A stretch of 64,000 bases of DNA from JAOUEA01 sp038249195 (GTDB lineage Bacteria; Actinomycetota; UBA4738; HRBIN12). Below, piece after piece: positions 39,762 through 48,168 of the stretch. The notes beneath the pieces were generated by a model, which saw only the letters and a list, made by a program, of their open reading frames with translations, was not told the origin of the DNA and ran no database searches. The position numbers were made by a program, and so were the translations under genes. Each line of letters starts with the position of its first letter. The first letter of the stretch is position 1. The DNA lies in NCBI GenBank assembly GCA_038249195.1, contig JBBRWM010000013.1, forward strand, positions 1 through 64,000. The letters run 5' to 3'.

Positions 39762-42427
39762 GAAGAGCGAGGCGGGGCGCCCTCCCCGGGCAGGGAAGAG
39801 GTCGGTCCTCCCTGGCGCTGACGGAACACCAAGATCGCGACGTCGTCCTCGCGGGCCTCGCGGGGGTCGAGGATCGCGGCGCGGATCGCATCGACCGTTT
39901 CCTCCGCCGATCCACCCGTGCTCGCCTTCAAGGCCTGGGCGAGACGGTCCATGCCCACGGCGAGGTCGATGCCCCGCTGCTCGATGAGGCCATCGGTGTA
40001 CAGGACGAGCCGTTCCCCCGGCGCGAGGTCCACCGCGACGTCGTGGTACTCCGGGGACGGGAACATCCCGAGCAGGTCCCCGTTCGTGCCCACGGCCTCG
40101 ACGTGACCGTCGGCGTGCGCGAGCAGGGGGGGAGGGTGGCCCGCGAGTGAGACGGTGATCCTCGAACCGCCCGAGCCGGCGTGGATGCGCGCATAGCACA
40201 TGGTGACGAACCGGGCATCGGGGATGGACGGATCGGCGAGGAGCACCTCGTTCAGCGTCTGCAGGAGCTCGCTCGGGCGCGTCTGGAACCGGGCGAGCGA
40301 ACGAACGGAGTGCCGGGCCAGCCCCATCACCGCGGCCGCCTCGGGTCCCTTCCCGCTCACATCCCCGACCAGAGCGCCCCAGCATCCTCGCTCCAACTGC
40401 GGGAACACATCGAGGAAATCGCCTCCCACTTCGTCGCCCGGCGTGTAGGGCTGATACAGGGTCGCCGCCTCGAGCCCGGGGATCTGCGGGAGCGAGCCGG
40501 GCAGGAGGCTTCGCTGGAGGGCCGACGCCATATGGTCGCGCTGTCCGTACAGCTGCGCACGTTCCAGGGCAGATGCGATCCGTCCGGCCATGAGCTCCAT
40601 GAGGTGCAGATCGTCGGCCTCGAAGCGCCCCTCGGTCCGCGACGTCACGTGCAGGACGCCGATCACCTTTCCCGCGCGCCGCAGGGGAACGCCCAGGAGG
40701 GATCGCATCTGCTCTTGCAGCCACGACCTCACGGTCTCCCACTCCCGGAGGTTCGAGATGACGAGCGGCTCGCCGGTCGCCGCGATCCGCCCGGCGATCC
40801 CTTGGCCGACCTCCACCTTCGCGGGGCCGTGCGCGGGATCGGCGTCCCGTTCGATCAGCCACCGACCATCCCTGCTCAGCAGGAGAAGCGTCGCCCCGTC
40901 GGCGTCGAGGATCTCCTGGATGCGTCTGAGGAGGGCGGGCACCATCTCCTCGAGCGAGAGTGTCGACAGCGCCGCATCGGTGACGAGGTGCAGGCGTTGG
41001 AGCCGGCGAGAGACCTGCTCGGCCTGTCGGCGGGCCGAGGCCTCCGCCTCCAGCGATCGGGCCCGAGAGAAGGCTTGTGCGGACTGCGCGGCGAGGTTAT
41101 CGAGGAACGCCCGCTCCGAGGCGCTGAAGGCACGTTGGCCGTCGAAGGCGAACGAGATCACGCCCACCACGGTTGACGACACCAGAAGCGGGTGGTGCGT
41201 GATCGCGATGAATCCGGTGTCTTTGACGGTCCGAACCATGGGGGGGAATCCCGCCCGCCATTCCTCGAGCGTGCCCACGATCCGCGCCGTTGCGCTCCGG
41301 TAGGCGCGCACGATGGGCAGATCTGCGTCCAGGCTCACCGCGGTCAACCGCTCAGCTATCTCCGGGGGATAGCCTTCCATGGCCAGAGGCTCGAGCTCGT
41401 CGTCGGAGGGGACCATGAAGCTGCCCCCGGCGGCCCGCAGCACCTCGAGACCCGTTCGGACCGTCTCCTGGGCCACCTCCACGGGACTGGCAGCTTTCGA
41501 CAGTGCAGCCGTGACCTGCTGCAGGCGTTCGGCGTCGTGGCGCGCGACCTCGGACTGCTCGTAGGCACGAGCGCGTCCCACGGCCTCCTGGATGGCGCGC
41601 GCGAGCGCGGTCAACAGGCTCCGCTCCGTTTCGTCGTACGGGCGTCGCTCGTGGAACTCGACGAAGAGCAGCCCACGGATCTGGCCCTCCTCGTGCAGGG
41701 GGAACCAGGCCCATGCCCCCCCCGGCATCGTCTGCTCGAGATCCGGGTATCGGCGACGGAGCTCGTCCGCGCCCGCGACCACGACCGCGGCGTCGGACCG
41801 CATCGCCTCCTGGGCTGGAGGGGACTCGGTCGGCCACCATGGCGATCGGTGCACGTCGGATGCGGCCGAGCGATCCTCGTCGTCCTCCAGATACAAGCAC
41901 GTGCGCGCCGCATCCAGCACAGCCGGCCCGAGCTCCGCCACGACGCCGGCTACGGCGTTGGGCGTCGTGGCCCCGGCGAGTGCGGTCGCGACGCTCACGA
42001 GACCCTCGAGTCGACGCTGGTTCCGACGTTCGAGATCCAGGAGCGCGCCTTGGGCCCCATGAGCCTGATCGAGACGAGCCAAAACGGCGGAGAACACCAC
42101 CGCGATCAGCAGGAAGAGTCCGAGGCTCGCCACCGAGGCAGCGTCCGTGAGATCGAGCTGCCCGTGGGGCACCACGAAGTAGTAGTTGATCAGCAGCGCC
42201 GCCCACACAGAGGCGACAAGGCCGCAGAACAAGCGCCCGAGCAGCGTGGCGAGGACGATCCCCAAGATCATGGGAGGGGCGGGGAAATCCCGAAGGAGCG
42301 GCAACGACGCCAGCCCGGCCGCAAGCAGTGGGCCTCCGAGCGCAACGCACAGGCCCAGGATCAGGCGCGTGGCGCTGCCGGGGAAGAGCACCCGCTCCCG
42401 CGGCGTTCGGGTCCTTGCCACGGGCAC
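39758..42427 (-). CDS. Membrane-bound GAF/PP2C (RsbU-like) phosphatase
   Basis: The 889-residue protein begins with a KdpD-type DUF4118 membrane block (about 20-115: LILGLCVALGGPLLAAGLAS, LFCGLVASVWAALLINYYFV). GAF-type domains follow at about 150-290, 320-470 and 500-650. The C-terminal SpoIIE/PP2C phosphatase (670-880) has VGGDFLDVF, LVGDVSGKGPEAAAVMG, FVTMCYARI and ERLVLYTDGLIEQRG, with metal Asp residues intact. It should dephosphorylate an RsbV-type anti-sigma antagonist in response to signals read by the GAF domains. It lies next to CsbD and the sigB-rsbW pair, which supports that role. Confidence 0.92.
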   Translation of the reverse strand: MPVARTRTPRERVLFPGSATRLILGLCVALGGPLLAAGLASLPLLRDFPAPPMILGIVLATLLGRLFCGLVASVWAALLINYYFVVPHGQLDLTDAASVASLGLFLLIAVVFSAVLARLDQAHGAQGALLDLERRNQRRLEGLVSVATALAGATTPNAVAGVVAELGPAVLDAARTCLYLEDDEDRSAASDVHRSPWWPTESPPAQEAMRSDAAVVVAGADELRRRYPDLEQTMPGGAWAWFPLHEEGQIRGLLFVEFHERRPYDETERSLLTALARAIQEAVGRARAYEQSEVARHDAERLQQVTAALSKAASPVEVAQETVRTGLEVLRAAGGSFMVPSDDELEPLAMEGYPPEIAERLTAVSLDADLPIVRAYRSATARIVGTLEEWRAGFPPMVRTVKDTGFIAITHHPLLVSSTVVGVISFAFDGQRAFSASERAFLDNLAAQSAQAFSRARSLEAEASARRQAEQVSRRLQRLHLVTDAALSTLSLEEMVPALLRRIQEILDADGATLLLLSRDGRWLIERDADPAHGPAKVEVGQGIAGRIAATGEPLVISNLREWETVRSWLQEQMRSLLGVPLRRAGKVIGVLHVTSRTEGRFEADDLHLMELMAGRIASALERAQLYGQRDHMASALQRSLLPGSLPQIPGLEAATLYQPYTPGDEVGGDFLDVFPQLERGCWGALVGDVSGKGPEAAAVMGLARHSVRSLARFQTRPSELLQTLNEVLLADPSIPDARFVTMCYARIHAGSGGSRITVSLAGHPPPLLAHADGHVEAVGTNGDLLGMFPSPEYHDVAVDLAPGERLVLYTDGLIEQRGIDLAVGMDRLAQALKASTGGSAEETVDAIRAAILDPREAREDDVAILVFRQRQGGPTSSLPGEGAPPRSS

Positions 42428-42506
42428 CTTCGGCCTCCGCTCGGGCGCATCGACATGCGTGCGCGCATTGTCGTGCTTGTCCTTCGGGAAGACAACACCA
42501 ACGCAG

Positions 42507-42538
42507 ACGACGGGCGGGTCAAGCGACCCGCCCGTCGT
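42507..42538. terminator. Strong hairpin terminator after csbD
   Basis: A perfect 14-bp stem (42507-42520 with 42525-42538) closes a 4-nt AAGC loop, 15 bp after the csbD stop on the minus strand. T-rich sequence follows on that strand. Confidence 0.7.
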
Positions 42539-42552
42539 AACCCGAACCTCTG

Positions 42553-42762
42553 CTAGCGATCGACTGCGTCCTTGGCGGCGTCCTTCGCCTTCTCGGCCGC
42601 GTCCTTCGTGTCTCCCCAGGCCTCCTTCATCTTGCCCTTGGCCTGATCAGACTTCCCCTCGGTCTCAAGGTCCTCGTTGTCGGTCACGTCACCGACGCCT
42701 TCCTTCACCGTGCCCTTGGCCTTGTCCCACGCACCCTCGGCGTGCTCCTGCGTCCCATCCAT
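42553..42762 (-). CDS. csbD: CsbD-family stress protein
   Basis: ATG 42760-42762 follows AGGAGG. The 69-residue acidic/basic helical protein has the repeating CsbD pattern: WDKAKGTVKEGVGDVTDNED, GKSDQAKGKMKEAWGDTKDA and a Lys/Ala tail. CsbD proteins are general-stress proteins controlled by SigB. A GTTT-N16-GGGAAC promoter lies 32 bp upstream and a strong hairpin follows. Confidence 0.93.
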   Translation of the reverse strand: MDGTQEHAEGAWDKAKGTVKEGVGDVTDNEDLETEGKSDQAKGKMKEAWGDTKDAAEKAKDAAKDAVDR

Positions 42763-42793
42763 GGCTGCCTCCTGTCCTCGGATACGACAGGGC

Positions 42794-42819
42794 GTTCCCA
42801 CGAGGTCGCTCGGTCAAAC
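42794..42819 (-). promoter_or_regulatory. SigB-type promoter of csbD
   Basis: On the minus strand: GTTT (42819-42816), 16 bases, GGGAAC (42799-42794). csbD is a classic SigB target, so this site anchors the motif. Confidence 0.7.
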
Positions 42820-42839
42820 CAACCGGGGGCGCGGTGGGC

Positions 42840-43601
42840 TCAGGAAGGGGCGTCCGACGCCTTCCTGAGCGCCTGGATCGTTTGCGAGAGGATCCTGGAC
42901 ACGTGCATCTGGGACACGCCGATCTCGTCGGCGATCTCGGATTGTGTCCTGCCCTCGTAGAAGCGGAGATACAGAACCTGCCGCTCCCTGGGGGGGAGCG
43001 CGGCCAAGGCGGGACTGATGTCCGCCCATTCATCGAGCATCGCGATCGAGGGGTCGTCCGCCCCCAGCATGTCGGCGGCGGTGAGTTCTCCGTCGCTGAG
43101 GGGCGCGTCCAGCGAAGAGCTCGTGTAGGCCTGCGCGGCGTCCATGGCCTCCACGATCTCGTCCACGTCGACGTCGAGGCGTTCCGCCAACTCGGACACC
43201 GTGGGCATCCGACCGAGCAGCTGAGCCATCTCGGGCAGGACGCGGTTCATCTCGAGCGAGAGCTCCTGGAGGCGGCGGGGGACCCGCACCGCCCACCCCT
43301 TGTCCCGGAAGTGGCGCTTCAGCTCCCCCACGATGGTGGCGGCGGCGAAGGTCGTGAAGCGGATGCCGCGATCGGCGTCGAAGCGGTCGATGGCGTTGAG
43401 CAGTCCGAGGCTGGCGACTTGGACGAGATCGTCGAGGGGTTCCCCCCTGCCCCGGAACCGTCGGGCGAGGTAGCGTGCGAGCGGGTGGTAGCGGGCGACG
43501 AGTCGCTTCCGGGCGTCGGGGTCCTCGGCCGCCCTGCGGAACAACGGGAGGAGGGCCTCGTCGTCATCGGCGAGCTCGTTGGGCTCATCGCCCGGGGTCA
43601 T
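42840..43601 (-). CDS. sigB: SigB/SigF-type general-stress sigma factor
   Basis: This 253-residue sigma-70 group 3 protein has region 2 at about 36-105 (YHPLARYLARRFRGRGEPLD, DLVQVASLGLLNAIDRFDAD, ATIVGELKRHFRDKGWAVRV), region 3 at about 120-175 and region 4 near 200-250 (LPPRERQVLYLRFYEGRTQS, EIADEIGVSQMHVSRILSQT). It should recognise GTTT/GGGTA promoters. Its start overlaps the rsbW stop by four bases, the usual anti-sigma/sigma coupling. Promoter motifs of the matching type precede about 14 genes in this window. Confidence 0.93.
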   Translation of the reverse strand: MTPGDEPNELADDDEALLPLFRRAAEDPDARKRLVARYHPLARYLARRFRGRGEPLDDLVQVASLGLLNAIDRFDADRGIRFTTFAAATIVGELKRHFRDKGWAVRVPRRLQELSLEMNRVLPEMAQLLGRMPTVSELAERLDVDVDEIVEAMDAAQAYTSSSLDAPLSDGELTAADMLGADDPSIAMLDEWADISPALAALPPRERQVLYLRFYEGRTQSEIADEIGVSQMHVSRILSQTIQALRKASDAPS

Positions 43602-43999
43602 GGGTCCTTCCGCGCGTGCGGGATGCGCCGCGTGAGCCGGATCGCCGGACCGGAGGCCGTCGCCTCGGCGCCCGCCTCGTCGACGAGGCGAGCGATGATC
43701 GTCCAGGACAGACCCGCGAGGGCCGCATCGTCGTCGGGCCAGCCGCTCACGACGGCGTCCGTACGGACGGTCACCTGCACGGCCCCAGGGTCCGACCGCA
43801 CATCGATGGTGAGCCGCGTGGGGTTCGGCCGACGCGACAACAGCAGGCTCGCGGCCTCATCCACGGCGATGCGCAGGTCGTCGACGGCGTCGTAAGGAAG
43901 ATCGAGCCCGGCTGCCGCCGTCGCCGCGACGGAGCGGACGACTGCGAGGAATCGTGCTTCCGCAGGCAGCTCTAGGACGATGGCGGATCGCTCCTGCAC
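43598..43999 (-). CDS. rsbW: RsbW-like anti-sigma factor
   Basis: The 133-residue protein starts at GTG 43999. It has the HATPase fold of SpoIIAB/RsbW: AVRSVAATAAAGLDLPYDAV, DDLRIAVDEAASLLLSRRP (N-box, lacking the usual Asn) and a beta-rich middle. The Gly-rich ATP-lid boxes are weak, as in several actinobacterial anti-sigma factors, so kinase activity is uncertain. The four-base overlap with the sigma gene identifies the partner. It is divergent from an RsbV-like gene. Confidence 0.82.
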   Translation of the reverse strand: MQERSAIVLELPAEARFLAVVRSVAATAAAGLDLPYDAVDDLRIAVDEAASLLLSRRPNPTRLTIDVRSDPGAVQVTVRTDAVVSGWPDDDAALAGLSWTIIARLVDEAGAEATASGPAIRLTRRIPHARKDP

Positions 44000-44061
44000 G
44001 CAGGGAACCTATACTACGGACGCTTCGAGCCGGGATCCTTGGGACGTGGAGGACGCAGCGC

Positions 44062-44397
44062 ATGGAACTGAGTCTCGAAACCGCGGCCCGGGACGATTGG
44101 CTCGTGATGACGATCGGGGGCGAGCTGGATCTCTACACCGTCACCCCGTTGAAGGAAGCGCTTTCCGCCGCGATCGCCAAGGGTTCCTCAAGGATCGCCC
44201 TGGACCTGTCGGGGGTCGGCTTCATGGATTCCAGCTCGCTCGGCGTGCTGGTCGTTGCGCTGAAGCGAGCTCGCGAACGGGGCGGGACGATCGCCTTGGT
44301 GGGCGTCGAGGGGTCACCAGCAAAGGTCCTCGCGTTGACCGGCCTGGATTCGGCCTTCGAGTTGCTGCCGTCGCTCGACGCGCTCGGCCCGGCGTGA
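44062..44397 (+). CDS. rsbV: STAS-domain anti-anti-sigma factor (RsbV-like)
   Basis: The 111-residue STAS domain contains VMTIGGELDLYTVTPLKEAL and LDLSGVGFMDSSSLGVLVVA, with the phosphorylatable Ser in MDSSSLG. The start is ATG 44062. When dephosphorylated it would bind RsbW and free the sigma factor. The RsbU-like phosphatase at 39758 is the probable activator. The next gene overlaps by four bases. Confidence 0.9.
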   Translation: MELSLETAARDDWLVMTIGGELDLYTVTPLKEALSAAIAKGSSRIALDLSGVGFMDSSSLGVLVVALKRARERGGTIALVGVEGSPAKVLALTGLDSAFELLPSLDALGPA

Positions 44398-44753
44398 CCC
44401 GGTCGCGGGGTCCGGAGACCTTCGAGGTCGACCTCCGGCTGCGCGTCCCGGCGGAACCGGCATCGCTCGCCACGGTGCGGGCCTTCGCGGCGTCGGCGGG
44501 CGACGCCCTCGGCCTGGGTCCCGATGCGGTCGAAGATCTCAAGCTCATCCTGAACGAGCTGTGCGCGGGCGCCGAGCCGCCCCACATGTTCGAGGTCGCC
44601 CTCTCGGAGGCCGCCGACGGCGTGGCGGTCGACTGCGTCGGCGATCAAGGCGCCTCAGGCCCGGTGGCCGATCGCCGCCGGGGGATCCTGGAGGCGCTGA
44701 TCCCCGAAGCCGTTCTCCAGGGCGGCACGCTGTCGTTCTTCCTTGCGCGATGA
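44394..44753 (+). CDS. HATPase-like anti-sigma protein, degenerate
   Basis: The start GTG 44394 overlaps the RsbV-like stop. The 119-residue product has RAFAASAGDALGLGPDAVED and LKLILNELCAGAEPPHMFEV, an N-box-type helix (Leu-Asn-Glu-Leu-Cys) like SpoIIAB proteins. G1 and G2 ATP boxes are missing. It may be a second, non-catalytic anti-sigma partner of the STAS protein or an adaptor. Confidence 0.7.
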   Translation: MTRSRGPETFEVDLRLRVPAEPASLATVRAFAASAGDALGLGPDAVEDLKLILNELCAGAEPPHMFEVALSEAADGVAVDCVGDQGASGPVADRRRGILEALIPEAVLQGGTLSFFLAR

Positions 44754-44782
44754 CTCCTTAGAGATCCCGGCAGGGTCAGCGT

Positions 44783-44808
44783 GTTTCGAGCTGCCGGCGC
44801 CGGGGTAG
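44783..44808 (+). promoter_or_regulatory. SigB-type promoter of the 44.9-45.5 kb small-gene cluster
   Basis: GTTT (44783-44786), 16 bases, GGGTAG (44803-44808). The first ATG is at 44877, giving a leader of about 60 nt that contains a tandem repeat. Confidence 0.65.
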
Positions 44809-44843
44809 AGCCGAGCCACTCGGGCCACACCCGAGCGTTCGAG

Positions 44844-44869
44844 GCCAACGAAAGAAGCCAACGAAAGAA
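44844..44869 (+). repeat. Two tandem copies of a 13-bp unit in the leader
   Basis: GCCAACGAAAGAA occurs twice back to back, ending seven bases before the ATG at 44877, and it provides the A/G-rich ribosome-binding area. It may be a slip-strand duplication or affect translation. Confidence 0.75.
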
Positions 44870-44876
44870 AGGTGAC

Positions 44877-45050
44877 ATGGATCAACGCGATCAGGATGGA
44901 GACGACCAGGACCCCGCGGCGATCCCCACCGATCCGCAGCTATCGCCGCAGGAGCGAACCGGTAGGCGCGGGGCGTCGGGGGCGCCGGAAACCCCAGGGG
45001 GGTCGTGGAGGCCGATCGAGTCGGATCTGGAGGAGCGACATGGCAACTAA
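44877..45050 (+). CDS. Small acidic hypothetical protein
   Basis: The 57-residue, disorder-like product is rich in Asp, Gln and Pro (MDQRDQDGDDQDPAAIP) and ends ESDLEERHGN. The start ATG 44877 has AAAGG upstream. It overlaps the next gene by 11 bases. A SigB-type promoter precedes it. No family is recognised. Confidence 0.5.
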   Translation: MDQRDQDGDDQDPAAIPTDPQLSPQERTGRRGASGAPETPGGSWRPIESDLEERHGN

Positions 45051-45273
45051 GACCGAGAACCACGCAGGGACCTATGACAGGACGATCGCAGTCGGCGGGT
45101 CTGCGTTGAGCGGATGGCGCGATCGGGCCGCCGGAGCCGTCGCCAAGCCCGTCGCAGGGCACTCGCGGCTGAGTGAAGACGAAGTGAAAGCCATCATCGG
45201 CTTCGCGCTGTTGGCGTACGCCTTGTATCGCCTGCTGCGGCCGATCGTCTCGACCATCAGAGAGGGGAAGTAG
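45040..45273 (+). CDS. Small tail-anchored membrane protein
   Basis: The 77-residue product starts at ATG 45040 (AGGAG upstream). It has a polar front (GTYDRTIAVGGSALSGWRDR) and one C-terminal helix (AIIGFALLAYALYRLLRPIV). It lies between two small genes in the same direction, two bases before the GPGG gene. It is probably part of a stress-induced set. The function is unknown. Confidence 0.6.
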   Translation: MATKTENHAGTYDRTIAVGGSALSGWRDRAAGAVAKPVAGHSRLSEDEVKAIIGFALLAYALYRLLRPIVSTIREGK

Positions 45274-45275
45274 CT

Positions 45276-45458
45276 ATGCAGTCAGCACTGGCGCTCATCG
45301 CCGCGAATAGCAGCGGACATACCATCTTGTGGGTGATCGCGGCGATCCTCGTGATCGTCGGCATCGTCACCATCGTTCGAGGCGCGGTGTTGTGGGGTGT
45401 GGTCCTCATCGTGCTGGGCCTCCTCGTCGGGCCGGGGGGTGTGAGCATCTTCAGCTGA
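45276..45458 (+). CDS. GPGG-motif small membrane protein
   Basis: The 60-residue protein has two close hydrophobic segments (TILWVIAAILVIVGIVTIVR and AVLWGVVLIVLGLLVGPGGV) and ends in GPGGVSIFS. This is the hallmark of the GPGG-motif small membrane proteins common in actinobacteria. The function is unknown. The start ATG 45276 follows GAGGGGAAG. Confidence 0.75.
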   Translation: MQSALALIAANSSGHTILWVIAAILVIVGIVTIVRGAVLWGVVLIVLGLLVGPGGVSIFS

Positions 45459-45476
45459 CCCCGAACGGATCTGCCG

Positions 45477-45502
45477 GGTTCGCCTTCGGGTTCGGCGGGT
45501 AG
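45477..45502 (+). promoter_or_regulatory. SigB-type promoter motif, weak -35
   Basis: GGTT (45477-45480), 16 bases, GGGTAG (45497-45502). The -35 deviates by one base, but the spacing is that of the other sites. ATG 45512 lies nine bases downstream. Confidence 0.45.
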
Positions 45503-45511
45503 GACGCCAAC

Positions 45512-45946
45512 ATGATGGATCCATCGCGTGGCCGGGAGCCGATCCTCTCCGTACGCCTGCCCGCCGATCCTCATTCGGTGCGCGCGGCGCGAGATGCGAT
45601 GAACGCGCTGGGCGTGTACCTCGGAGCCGAGCCGCTTGACGACGTGCGGCTCCTGGTGAGCGAGCTCACCACGAACAGTCTGCGCCACGGCTCGCTCCCT
45701 GCGCACAGTCGGATCTGCGTCTGCGTGGACCTGCGGGACCGATTCCTCACGGTCGAGGTGCAGGACGAGGGGCAAGGCTTCAGCCCACGTCGGAGAACGG
45801 ATCCCGGGCCGGCGGGATGGGGCCTGTTCTTGCTCGAGGAGCTGGCCTCCGATTGGGGCGTGTCCAGCAATGGCGTCACGCGCGTCTGGTTCCGGGTACC
45901 CGCCCGTCCATCCTCGTTCCACGAGGGTCGGGGGACGCGTCCGTAG
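45512..45946 (+). CDS. HATPase anti-sigma factor (RsbW/SpoIIAB type)
   Basis: The 144-residue ATP-binding protein has all Bergerat boxes: N-box VRLLVSELTTNSLRHGS, G1 VEVQDEGQGFSP and G2 GWGLFLLEELASDWGV. It is therefore probably an active serine kinase acting on a STAS protein. The start is ATG 45512. A STAS gene follows at 46060, a likely partner. Confidence 0.85.
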   Translation: MMDPSRGREPILSVRLPADPHSVRAARDAMNALGVYLGAEPLDDVRLLVSELTTNSLRHGSLPAHSRICVCVDLRDRFLTVEVQDEGQGFSPRRRTDPGPAGWGLFLLEELASDWGVSSNGVTRVWFRVPARPSSFHEGRGTRP

Positions 45947-46059
45947 GCGCCAGCCCCTCGGTGTCTCGACCCGATGCGGGCAGGTCGGTACGCTGGCGCA
46001 CCGTCGCGGGCACATCGGCCACCTACGCTTCGGTCCGAGATTCAACGACGGGAGCGTCG

Positions 46060-46371
46060 GTGTCCGCTGGGTTCGACCTAGATGTGAACGGGCGTTCGAT
46101 CCGCTTGGCCGGGGAACTCGACCTCTCCTCAGCCCCGGACCTGCTGACCGCGGTCTTCCCGCTCACGGCCGAACCCGGCGATCTGCGCATCGACATGTCG
46201 GAGTTGTCGTTCATGGACAGCTCGGGCCTCCAGGCACTGCTCACGATGGCGCAGGCGCTGCAGGGTGGGATCGAACTCGTGGACGCCCCGCGCGCCGTCC
46301 GGCGCGTCTTCGAGATCACGGGGACGCTGGATCGCTTCGCCTTCGCTTCTACCGCGCCGGAAGGCGACTGA
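46060..46371 (+). CDS. STAS-domain anti-anti-sigma factor
   Basis: The start GTG 46060 has GGGAG upstream. The 103-residue STAS domain contains RLAGELDLSSAPDLLTAVFP and IDMSELSFMDSSGLQALLTM, with a phosphorylatable Ser in MDSSGL. It forms a second partner-switch pair with the HATPase at 45512. Confidence 0.87.
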   Translation: MSAGFDLDVNGRSIRLAGELDLSSAPDLLTAVFPLTAEPGDLRIDMSELSFMDSSGLQALLTMAQALQGGIELVDAPRAVRRVFEITGTLDRFAFASTAPEGD

Positions 46372-46424
46372 CCTCCGGGTACGTTTGGGCGCGACGCCGC
46401 CGGGGGAGGCGATGAGGAACCAGC

Positions 46425-46733
46425 GTGACCTGGGTCGGGCGCGAGGCGAACGGTGTCTCACGCGAGAGGATTGCCGCTTCCGACCTGCTCGCGGTGGGAG
46501 GCCTCTTGTGCCTGTTCGTGGCCATGTGCGCGGCGATCCTGCTCGTTCGACACGAGAACTGCTGTTGGCGACGTGTGCCCCCCGGGGCGCTGGGTAAGAC
46601 CGTTCGGGTGGGCCGGTGCGATGACGCGGAAAGGCGAACCGGATGGGATCGACGACGACTTCGAGGACGGCCCCGCTACCGGGGGGTGGACGAGCGCACG
46701 TCACGGGAGGCGACGGCGATGAGGTGTTCGTGA
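46425..46733 (+). CDS. Putative small single-pass membrane protein
   Basis: The frame starts at GTG 46425 and contains one good membrane helix (DLLAVGGLLCLFVAMCAAIL). After VRHENCC the rest is Arg-rich and may not be native, so an indel is possible. The neighbouring frame has a short ORF (MTRKGEPDGIDDDFEDGP) at 46621. No family is recognised. Low confidence in the end point. Confidence 0.35.
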   Translation: MTWVGREANGVSRERIAASDLLAVGGLLCLFVAMCAAILLVRHENCCWRRVPPGALGKTVRVGRCDDAERRTGWDRRRLRGRPRYRGVDERTSREATAMRCS

Positions 46734-46803
46734 CGACGGAGGCGTCCCCGGTTCTGCCGGGGGGTGCCCCTGCCGTGCGGCGACGGGCCGTTCCGCCCCT
46801 GCT

Positions 46804-48168
46804 ATGACCGTGGCGGCGCACTTCGAGGCGTTCGTCATCGGCGGTGGCGCTGCGGGCTCCGAGGCCGCGTTCCGCCTCGCCGAAGCGGGTATCACGGTGG
46901 GGCTCGCGGAGCGCGGCCAGCTCGGAGGCGAGTGCAACCACTACGGTTGCGTTCCCACCAAGGTCATGCTCCGAGCCGCGCATCGGGCGTTCGAAGCTCG
47001 AGACGCGGATCGCTTCGGGGTGTGCGGATGCGCGGCTGACGTGGATCTCCCCGCGGTGCAGGCACGGGCCCGCTCGGTGATCCAGGAGATGTCCGGCGAA
47101 GGCGCCGCACCCTTCGAGCGAGCGGGCATCGCGGTCCTCCCGGTCGAGGCGCGCATCATCGGGGAATCGTCGGTGGAGCTCGCGGACGGGACGTGCTTGT
47201 CCTGCGACCGCATCATCCTCGCGACCGGTACACAGGCGCAGGTCCCCGACATCCAGGGTTTGGGGGACGGACCGTACTGGACCAACAAGGAGGCGGTGTG
47301 GACTCCCACGGCGGTGCCTTCCTCCCTCGCCGTCATCGGCACCGGGGCCGTCGGGACGGAGTTCGCGCAGATCTATGCGCGCTTCGGAGCCAGCGTGAGC
47401 ATGTTCGAGGCCGCGGAGCAGTTCATGCCGAATGAGGACGCCGACGCGGCGGGGGAAGCTCGAACCGTCCTCGAGCGCGAGGGGATCGACGTGCGTGTCG
47501 ACACCCGGCTCGAGCACGCCGTGCGCCACGAGAACGAGTGGACGCTCGGCTGGGACGGGGGCGAGGTCCGGACGCAGGAGGTGCTCGTAGCGGCGGGGCG
47601 CCAGCCCGTGTTCGACGTCCACGACCTTCACTCGGCCGGCGTGGAGCTCGATCCCGATGGAAAGCCCATCCTCGACGCGACCCTCCGAACGACCCAACCA
47701 AACATCTGGGCCATCGGGGATGCGACCGGAGAGCTCCTCTTCACCCACGTAGCGACGTATGAAGCCCAGATCGTGGCCGATGACATCCTGGGCGGACCCG
47801 TCCGGAAGGACTACCGCGTCGTGCCGCGGGTGACGTTCTGCTCCCCGGAGGTCGCGAGCGTTGGTCTCACCGAGGAAGCGGCGCGCGAGCAGGGCCTCGA
47901 GATCGCCACCGCGACCGTTCGCGCCGAGGACGTCGAACGCTCGATGATCGACGGAGATCCGTTCGGCCTCGTCAAGCTCGTCGCCGCGCGGGACACCGGC
48001 GAGATCGTGGGCGGACACATCGTCATGCCCAACGCGGGCGTCATGATCCACGAGGTCTGTGCGCTCATGCGATCGCGAACGCCGGCGCGCGTGGCCTCCA
48101 CCGCCATCCACGCCTATCCCACGCGATCCGAAGCGGTGGGAACGGCCGTGCGGGAGCTGGCCCGATGA
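46804..48168 (+). CDS. Pyridine nucleotide-disulfide oxidoreductase (Lpd/MerA-like)
   Basis: The 454-residue flavoprotein has FAD GGGAAGSEAA (12-22), the redox disulfide GGECNHYGCVPTK (Cys44-x4-Cys49), the NAD site VIGTGAVGTEFAQ, the FAD motif NIWAIGDATG and the C-terminal HAYPTRSEA with the acid-base His. It belongs to class I with dihydrolipoamide dehydrogenase and mercuric reductase. No E2/E3 partners are near, and there is no MerA CC tail, so the substrate is unknown. The next gene overlaps by four bases. Confidence 0.88.
   Translation: MTVAAHFEAFVIGGGAAGSEAAFRLAEAGITVGLAERGQLGGECNHYGCVPTKVMLRAAHRAFEARDADRFGVCGCAADVDLPAVQARARSVIQEMSGEGAAPFERAGIAVLPVEARIIGESSVELADGTCLSCDRIILATGTQAQVPDIQGLGDGPYWTNKEAVWTPTAVPSSLAVIGTGAVGTEFAQIYARFGASVSMFEAAEQFMPNEDADAAGEARTVLEREGIDVRVDTRLEHAVRHENEWTLGWDGGEVRTQEVLVAAGRQPVFDVHDLHSAGVELDPDGKPILDATLRTTQPNIWAIGDATGELLFTHVATYEAQIVADDILGGPVRKDYRVVPRVTFCSPEVASVGLTEEAAREQGLEIATATVRAEDVERSMIDGDPFGLVKLVAARDTGEIVGGHIVMPNAGVMIHEVCALMRSRTPARVASTAIHAYPTRSEAVGTAVRELAR

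Noticed and set aside
46129..48111. Minus-strand open frame of 660 codons
   Set aside because: Shadow of the STAS and disulfide reductase genes; no recognisable domain.
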